From the NCBI GenBank assembly GCA_022829145.1, contig CM040745.1, forward strand, positions 41,082,144 through 41,146,143: a DNA stretch of 64,000 nt, read 5' to 3'. Under the pieces are notes generated by a model. That model made no database searches, was not told the origin of the DNA, and saw only the letters and a list, made by a program, of their open reading frames with translations. Each line of letters begins with the position of its first letter. Within the stretch, counting starts at the first letter, position 1. Origin of the DNA: Albula goreensis. Its lineage: Eukaryota > Chordata > Actinopteri > Albuliformes > Albulidae. Shown here piece by piece: positions 57,790-64,000 of the stretch. Made by a program: the position numbers and the translations under genes.

Positions 57790-58440
57790 TGGTGAGATCT
57801 TCAAGAATCTCAGCTGAACCCAGTTGGTAATTATATAATGAACTGCAGTCCAGGTGTTGGAGCAAGGCAACACTAGCACTAATAATGATTTTGAATGGCC
57901 TTGGACTTACATCTAGCATTAAGGTTGCTGAAAGCCTTGAGAATAAGAGCGCTAAATCTTATACTTGCATTCCGGGGTTTAAAACTTGTTTTTTTTTGTG
58001 GTCATTACATCTGACCTGAAATTCTGTAAAAGATAGGTATACAGTGTGAAGAAAACTGTATTTCTGGAGGATAACCAATTCTTCTCACAGATGAAGATGC
58101 TGGGATTGAAACCGAGCAACAGCCTCTCATAGAGTTATGGAGTGGTAAAAGCAGGGGGTGATGCATCTGTGAGCTAGAAATAACTGGCCTTTTTGCATGT
58201 CAATGAATGTAATCACAAAGATCAAGCAACTAAACGAACATATAGCTTACATAGCTGTCTGGTCACTGAAAGCAAGGACGAGTGGAAATTTAGACCCACT
58301 GACAGGAGGACAGCAAGAATGGGTCTGACAACTTACATCATTGCTAAGAGATGGTTTTGCTTTAAATCATAGCTCTCTTTGTCTTGTGCCAATAATCCTT
58401 TATTGTAGTTGGAACAACTATTCAGATGATCTCTCAATAT
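57790..58440. other. Non-coding, no recognisable feature
   Basis: No supported gene or element. Confidence 0.5.
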
Positions 58441-59400
58441 TAGGGCTGTACCCAACTCAGACTTTTGCCAGTCGAATCGGACTTGGCTGTTTAATCCAAA
58501 GATTTGACTGTTCGTTCAATTTTTTTATATAGACTGGCAATCACAAAATCCTTTGGCATGAGTTTCAGTGATGACTTCCACAATAAAATATTCAAATGCA
58601 GCAGTGTCATGGCAACATATTTTTGAGCATTTAAAAATCAATGAAAGACGGCTGCATACGATGCAAGACTTGAAATTGCATATTTGAATTGCTGACATAT
58701 CACGTTGGGATTTGTCAGACTAATGAGATGGGCAGCACACATGTATTATTGTTTAAATCAAGCTATTATAGCCTATTTTTAAATTTCACTTTAAACATTA
58801 CAAACAACGTGTAAATGAATAAAGAAATGAAACCATTTAGAATACACGGCATTGCCCGCCATGAAATAACTGACATCTCTTCTTCAACAGGATAGGCCTA
58901 CTCCTCTTAAGACATAAGAACTAATAAATAAATCTAAACAAGAATAAATTTACAAACGAAATTAAAGATTTAAATTATTTTAGATGAAAATAAAACAGTA
59001 GGCCTGAAAATGTTTTAATACATTTATTGAAATAAATTACTTAAATGGTTTTTAGCACTTTGGTTTGAGTTTCTAATTCGTCAATTTTTCTTTTAAAGAA
59101 ATCTACTGATTTGTCTTTAAGGTGAACGTGTTTAGTCTCCAAAAGCCTGCTCAGTTTGGAAGGCTTCATTTCCTCATTGCTGAGCACAGCCTGGCAAATT
59201 ACACCGAAGGGATTTTGGGGGAATTGGCTGTTTGATTGAAAACCAAATTTAACATTGGTCAGGTCATAATTTTGAGTAAATGCTTGATACCTTTTTGCCT
59301 CTGACTCCTTGTTTGTATCAGTAGTATTGGTGGTTGTTTTAGAGATTGAATCCAGACTTGTTTAGAGCAAGCCATGATGGACAGGGACGAAGGACAGCTC
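58441..59400 (-). mobile_element. hAT-type transposon remnant (candidate)
   Basis: TTAGGGCTGTACCC at 58,440 resembles the TAGGGCTG-type ends of fish hAT elements, and a ZBED-like frame lies on the minus strand inside. The other end is not recognised. Confidence 0.45.
59041..59355 (-). pseudogene. ZBED/hAT transposase N-terminal fragment
   Basis: An uninterrupted 104-codon stretch on the minus strand with no ATG at its start. It reads VKFGFQSNSQFPQNPFGVIC, then VLSNEEMKPSKLSRLLETKH and DKSVDFFKRKIDEL, closely following the BED-finger region and following helix of SCAND3/ZBED-like hAT proteins. The first Cys of the finger pair seems lost. The catalytic part is absent. Confidence 0.72.
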
Positions 59401-59604
59401 AAACTAGCTAGCTAGCAAGTGACACTTGGGATGTCAGGAGAAGATACAACTGACTGAGTTAGAGAGAGGGTGCAAGATGTTGATGCGGTTAATACTCTAC
59501 GAGCAAGATTCTAGAACTGTATTAACAACACAAGAAGTTCAGTCAAGCGGGTAGCAACCTTGTGACATAAAAGTCCCAGAGACAGTTTGTACTTTATAGT
59601 TGAT

Positions 59605-59985
59605 CTATGGGTTGCAGATCGGCCCATTTCATGTATTAAAATACAAATGTCAGTTTCTCGTATTCTGCTCGTGATGTAACATAAAAATGTGTATTAGGAA
59701 TAAATAAACTTACCGCAACATAAACTCGCTCACTTTTACATTGGTAAAATTACCATTCCTATCTCAAAAACGTGAATATATTGCGTCAATGTGGATATGT
59801 TTGACAACGCAAAACAACAGTTTTCCCATTATTTTAAATCACCAGATTACTGTTCTGGCACTTATCCTTCAGTATTGGCAAATCCCTTGACATGTTTTAG
59901 AACTTTTTGATGGTGAAATATTCAGTGGGATGGTCTTTTAATCTGACTGGTCGTGAGCATAATGATGTCACCCAGAAATGTGAAA
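59605..59985 (+). repeat. ~380 bp direct repeat, copy 1 (partner 61,945-62,297)
   Basis: Shares GGAATAAATAAACTTACYGC, AACATAAACTCGCTCA, GTGAATATATTGC, CATGTTTTAGAACTTTT and GATGTCACCCAGAAATGTG in order. Confidence 0.88.
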
Positions 59986-59989
59986 AGAC

Positions 59990-60140
59990 TTCCGCGGTGG
60001 GGTACATCGAAGGCTGCGTTCCAATACTCAAATTTGTCTCCTGCTTTCCTCCACATATTTCCGGTATATTTCCGGTGTAGGAAAGGAGGGGAGGAAACGA
60101 GTGGAGGAAAGGAGCGCTGCGTTCCAATCCGAAAAAATGC
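59990..60140 (+). mobile_element. Short MITE of the purine-rich foldback family
   Basis: Bounded by GGCTGCGTTCCAATAC (60,014) and CGCTGCGTTCCAATCC (60,116). The interior is CTCCACATATTTCCGG and its reverse, with GGAAAGGAGGGGAGG on the right. Confidence 0.75.
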
Positions 60141-60244
60141 TTGCTTCTTCATGCTCACTTCCCTTCAATCAAGAGAGGAGTCCCCAAAAAGCCCTGTATG
60201 TAAGATGGCTGCCACTGTGAGGGGGATTCCATTCCAGATTTTTT

Positions 60245-61230
60245 GAGGGAAGGGCGAATTTTCATTTGATCAAGCCCTCGGTTTCACTCCCTCCAATGGA
60301 GCCAACAAAAATCATCCCTCCAAATGTTGATATTGTCCAGAATGCACGGCGATGCTCACTCGCTTGCCCACTTGTTAAAATGTGTTTGAATATTATGCTC
60401 TTTTTACCAAAGAACTAGCAAATTTAAAAACAATTTTTACCAAGTACAAAGACCTCTGTTGCCGATTGATTATACAATCCATTCGCAAAAATGCTATGTT
60501 GTTGTTGGTGGTCGTTATTTAATTCTTACATATTCAAAGGAAATGCCCAACACTCAATAGCTTCTTATCAAGTTAATTGGTAGTCCAAAAAATATATGTT
60601 TTGGCCATGAAGTTTTAACCATAAAGTCTCATAAGCTGGTGGAGGCATAGCTGCCGTACCCATGCATTTTGTTAAGAATAACCTACATTTTTTTAATCTT
60701 GAAATGTAACAATTATGCTACCCTTAGCTTCAATCATCCACGCAGCATGAAATAGAATCTTCTGTTAAGCACGTATTGTTTTTAAATAGCCATTTAAACA
60801 TACCGGTATAATTGCCTATATGTATCGCAGCATAATTTCAGGTTAATTCTTCTAATATCGATATTGATTTTTAGCTTCATCATTTTACCTGTCTCTACAC
60901 ATATTTACTTTTACACCCTGTCACACTTCACACTTATGTATCATTAGTTGGTTTATTGATCTGTTTTACCATATTTTATCATTACCGATTTTATTAATTA
61001 TCTTTACTTGTCTATACGAATCACTTTGGGGTGCACCCTGCTCAAAAGGTGCTACACAAATCATTATAGTAACTATTGATATGATTGTGATAATTATTTA
61101 ATAGGATTATTAAATTGTGCATACAAATAATTGGCTTCTTTATAAAAGCTTGGCAACTTTATTGAAAATAACATCACATCAATTAATAGTAGATAAAAAC
61201 ATCGATTTAAAATGGTTTTATGGTCATGGA
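60245..61230. other. Non-coding, no recognisable feature
   Basis: AT-rich, short frames only. Confidence 0.5.
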
Positions 61231-61234
61231 GCCC

Positions 61235-61840
61235 TAGGCTGCGTTCCAATACTTTTTCTCGTCTCCTCCCCTCCTTTCCTACCCGGAAATATGTGGAGGA
61301 AAGGGGGGGAGGAAACGAGTGGAGAAAAGGAGGAGGGCTGCGTTCCAATACTTTTTCTCGTCTCCTCCTTTCCTCTCCTCCTTTCCTCCCCTCCTTTCCT
61401 ACCCCGGAAGTATGCCGGAAATATGTGGAGGAAAGGAGGGGAGGAAACGAGTGGAGGAAAGGAGGAAAGGAGGAGATGAATAGAAAATTGGAACAGCTAA
61501 TCCGATTCACCTGTCATCAAAGTCGACGTCGGCTATTTATGAAGTAATAATTTCGACTGACTCTGAGGATACCAAAGCCAATCAAAATATTCTGTGGGAT
61601 GGTCTCTTAACCTGACTGGTCTTGAGCACAAGGATGTCACCCAGAAATGTGAAAAGACTTCCACGGTAGGATACATTGATGTATCCTTCGTTTGGAGGAA
61701 AGGAGGACAGGTGGAGGCGAGATTTCGTTTTGGAACAGTGGAAGGAAGGAGGACACATAATCAGCTTCCTGGGCATGGAGGAAAGGGGTGGAGGAAAGGA
61801 GGAGACAAATTTGAGTATTGGAATGCAGCCCTGATCTGAT
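61235..61840 (+). mobile_element. MITE-like element with purine/pyrimidine foldbacks, second long copy
   Basis: Starts GGCTGCGTTCCAATAC (61,240) and ends GTATTGGAATGCAGCCC (61,816-61,832). Inside, two consecutive foldbacks of CCTCCCCTCCTTTCC / GGAAAGGAGGGGAGG flank CCGGAAATATGTGG. The right half is the reverse complement of 57,260-57,640. Confidence 0.82.
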
Positions 61841-61944
61841 TCCAAGCTAAGCCCGTCATCAAAGTCGATGTTGGCTACTGATGAAGTAATAATTTCAACT
61901 GACTCCGAGGATACCAAAGCCAATTGCACTTCTCAAACGCCGCC

Positions 61945-62297
61945 AGCCCTTTTCATGCATTAAAAACAAATGTCCATTTCTCGCATGCTGCTCATGATGT
62001 AACAGAAACATTTGTACAAGGAATAAATAAACTTACTGCAACATAAACTCGCTCAATTTTACATTGGTACAATTACCATTCTTATCTGAACAACGTGAAT
62101 ATATTGCATCAATGTGGATATGTAAATGGAAAAACAAAGTTATCCCATTTATATAAATTATCCGATAACTGTTTACTGTTCTGGTACTACTTAAGTGTTG
62201 GTAAATCCCTTGTCATGTTTTAGAACTTTTCTATGGTGAAACATTCAGTGGGAATCTGACTGGTCATGAGCACAATGATGTCACCCAGAAATGTGAA
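61945..62297 (+). repeat. ~380 bp direct repeat, copy 2
   Basis: Partner of 59,605-59,985. It joins directly to the ~190 bp repeat foldback at its right end. Confidence 0.88.
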
Positions 62298-62520
62298 CTG
62301 TACAGAAAAAACTAATACATTTTCAATGAAAGTCGGGTTCAGGTTACTCAGGAACATGTCTGGTATTTAAAACAATCGAGCTTTTAAGTGGTGTGATGTC
62401 TTATGGACTGAGTTGTCAAACTCGCTTGTTTTGGATACTATACATGTTCCTGAGTATTTGCAGCCCCACTTTCATTGAGACATATATTTTAGTTTTTTGT
62501 GTATAGTCCAATTTTGACAC
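62298..62520. repeat. Foldback of ~190 bp repeat units
   Basis: CAATGAAAGTCGGGTTC...AGGAACATGTCTGGTA (left) faces GGATACTATACATGTTCCTG...CCCCACTTTCATTGAGACA (right), with GATGTCTTATGGACTGA at the turn near 62,400. Confidence 0.88.
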
Positions 62521-62735
62521 TTCAGTATTTGTGACTTGGATTTTTATTAATAGCTGAATAAAATACATTTTACTGTATTTTTGTAAAATATTACTAAATG
62601 TAACTTCAGCACATGCTTTAAGTTTTCGTTAATATTTGATGTTTTTAACATGTGACATTTTACCGTTTTGGTGCAATTTCTTCGTTTTTGTAGAGGGCTT
62701 CTATTATGACATCCACAACCCGGAAGTACTTTTCA
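62520..62735 (+). promoter_or_regulatory. ccnq upstream region, right arm of mirrored repeat
   Basis: ACCCGGAAGT at 62,718-62,727 is an ETS-type site about 106 bp upstream of the ccnq ATG. This arm is the diverged reverse complement of 54,860-55,050. Confidence 0.75.
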
Positions 62736-62832
62736 TATTGTTGCTGGCGGAACACAGGTAGCTCAAACGCCTTCTGGTTTTTATGAACTAAAATATAACA
62801 GAACAATTATTTGATTACCGCAAACTACACAC

Positions 62833-63832
62833 ATGGAATTACATAGACGTACTGGCGACGAATCTACTGAATCTGGTTCCAACGCAGACATAAAAACACA
62901 CTTTCGTGTGTGTAGGTTTATCATGGAAACCGGTAAGTTACCGATACATTCATTGTTTTACTCAGTAGGATACAAATAAAGTTTGGTATAGTACTTAGCA
63001 ATAGTTTACCCAACGTTGTTGCTGCAGAATTTATTGACAGTCACACGATGGTTACTTGGTTAACGTTAAATCATCGAAAAAGGCCTACGTAGCAGCTTAC
63101 GTTCCCGTTCAAGTAAATGACGGTAAAGGCAGCTATACATCAGGATTCATTAACTTAATTAAACGTTTGACGTTACTGCTTTCCAGGCACTCTGGCTTCG
63201 ATCTCATCAGTTCTGAACCTTCTAAGTCGTGTTAGCTGCAACCTAATCGTGCTGAGTTTTCAGTGTTTACTGTAGAAATTAAGGCTTTGTGCGGCCATAG
63301 TGGCTCCGACGGAACTGCCCGCAGATTTAACGTCTGCAGCCGTCATCTTCATCCTCATCTTCGGATAGTAGAGACATGCGATAAATATTAGATCTGTTAA
63401 ATAGTAACATGTGTGGAGAGTTTAAGAAAAATCTGAGACCTCAATGATATTTTGTTTTCTTGTTCACGCGGGCTGTCTTATTTACAGCATTTCTGTTGTG
63501 GGAATAACATGTGGTCTATGCGTAAATTCAGCAGGAAATCATTATCATATAGATAAATTAATTTGTGTTGTATTAATTTAATAAAACATTTTTGCTACCT
63601 CATACCAGGGTAGTGTTTGCAAGATGTAATGTCTGTTTCTGATTGTAGGAGTGAAACTGGGGATGCACTCGGTCCCTATAGCAACTGCCTGTGCACTGTA
63701 CCATCGTTTCTACCAGTCAGCCAGCTTAGAGGTATATGAGCCCCACCTAGTGGCCATGTCTGCTATCTACCTGGCTGGCAAGGTGGAGGAACAGCATCTG
63801 AGAACACGAGACATTATCAATGTTTGTCACAG
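62833..63832 (+). CDS. ccnq: Cyclin Q (CDK10 activator), first two exons; gene runs off window
   Basis: Cyclin-box protein that binds and activates CDK10 in vertebrates. Exon 1 is 62,833-62,932 (ATG with a purine context, 33 codons and one base, donor CCG|gtaagt). Exon 2 is 63,649-63,832 (acceptor attgtag, donor CACAG|gtaaag). Joined, they give [12 protein letters not shown] into [20 protein letters not shown], then [19 protein letters not shown], the start of the first cyclin fold with the K...E residues that contact the kinase. Splice phases agree (phase 1 between the exons, phase 2 at the exon 2 donor). The rest of the gene lies to the right. It is transcribed away from bcdin3d. Confidence 0.95.
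62933..63648 (+). other. ccnq intron 1
   Basis: GT-AG intron of 716 bp. No other feature seen. Confidence 0.85.
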
Positions 63833-64000
63833 GTAAAGTTTTTGTTACAGCTTTACTGTTTGATTGATTTCACCAATATGTATATTAGCCAGTGCATGTT
63901 TTAAAAAGCTGTTGGTACAGGCATCTATAGTGGTGATATGGTCAAATGCTTTTGGAATGTAATTAAAGGGAGTCTTTTCCTTTACTGCAAGACAGAGGTG

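Overview
This window looks like an AT-rich intergenic stretch of a ray-finned fish genome, probably a teleost. The evidence is two vertebrate genes with normal GT-AG splicing (bcdin3d and ccnq), a partial adhesion-GPCR gene of the ADGRF type, and retroelement and DNA-transposon classes that are abundant together in fish: Ngaro/DIRS, Ty3/Gypsy, CR1/L2-like LINE, PIF-Harbinger, Tc1 and hAT. Nothing points to a bacterium, plasmid or phage. Species cannot be named from the sequence.

Layout. 1-2.8 kb: 5'-cut CR1/L2-type LINE. 2.8-3.2 kb: one lone unit of a repeat that forms an array at 42-45 kb. 3.2-9.3 kb: decayed minus-strand Ty3/Gypsy element, split by a 1.4 kb insertion. 9.3-16.0 kb: a second Gypsy element (LTR, primer site, gag, protease) nested in the first, itself hit by a TIR DNA transposon, then tandemly duplicated, with a 1,630 bp deletion in the second copy. 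16.7-21.2 kb and 29.9-35.6 kb: two Ngaro retrotransposons in opposite orientation, both with the diagnostic A1-body-B1-A2-B2 split direct repeats. The second is interrupted by a 1,565 bp element with perfect 98 bp inverted ends and a CCGG target duplication. 21.2-25.2 kb: Tc1 relic and minus-strand ADGRF exons. 25.9-29.6 kb: dispersed repeats, a (GT)51 microsatellite and a Harbinger MITE. 35.6-36.3 kb: Gypsy pol relic. 38.2-42.0 kb: minus-strand spliced remnants of an uncharacterised protein family that I recall as highly repeated in fish. 42.0-47.8 kb: a large array of related ~350 bp and ~538 bp repeats that switches orientation near 45.1 kb. 49.2-51.2 kb: small palindromic repeats. 53.9-54.8 kb: bcdin3d (minus). 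54.9-62.7 kb: a repeat-filled interval whose two ends are mirror images. 62.8 kb to the right edge: the first two exons of ccnq (plus).

Functional reading. Only bcdin3d (complete, two exons) and ccnq (cut by the window edge) look like intact host genes. They are divergent, about 8 kb apart, and the sequence just upstream of both start codons belongs to the same inverted repeat. The ADGRF copy has a frameshift in its GAIN domain as given here, so it is either a pseudogene or contains a sequence error. All retroelement coding regions are broken. The most unusual structures are the paired Ngaro elements, the CCGG-targeted TIR element whose empty site is preserved in the sister Ngaro, the inverted satellite-like array, and the mirrored bcdin3d/ccnq promoter arms.
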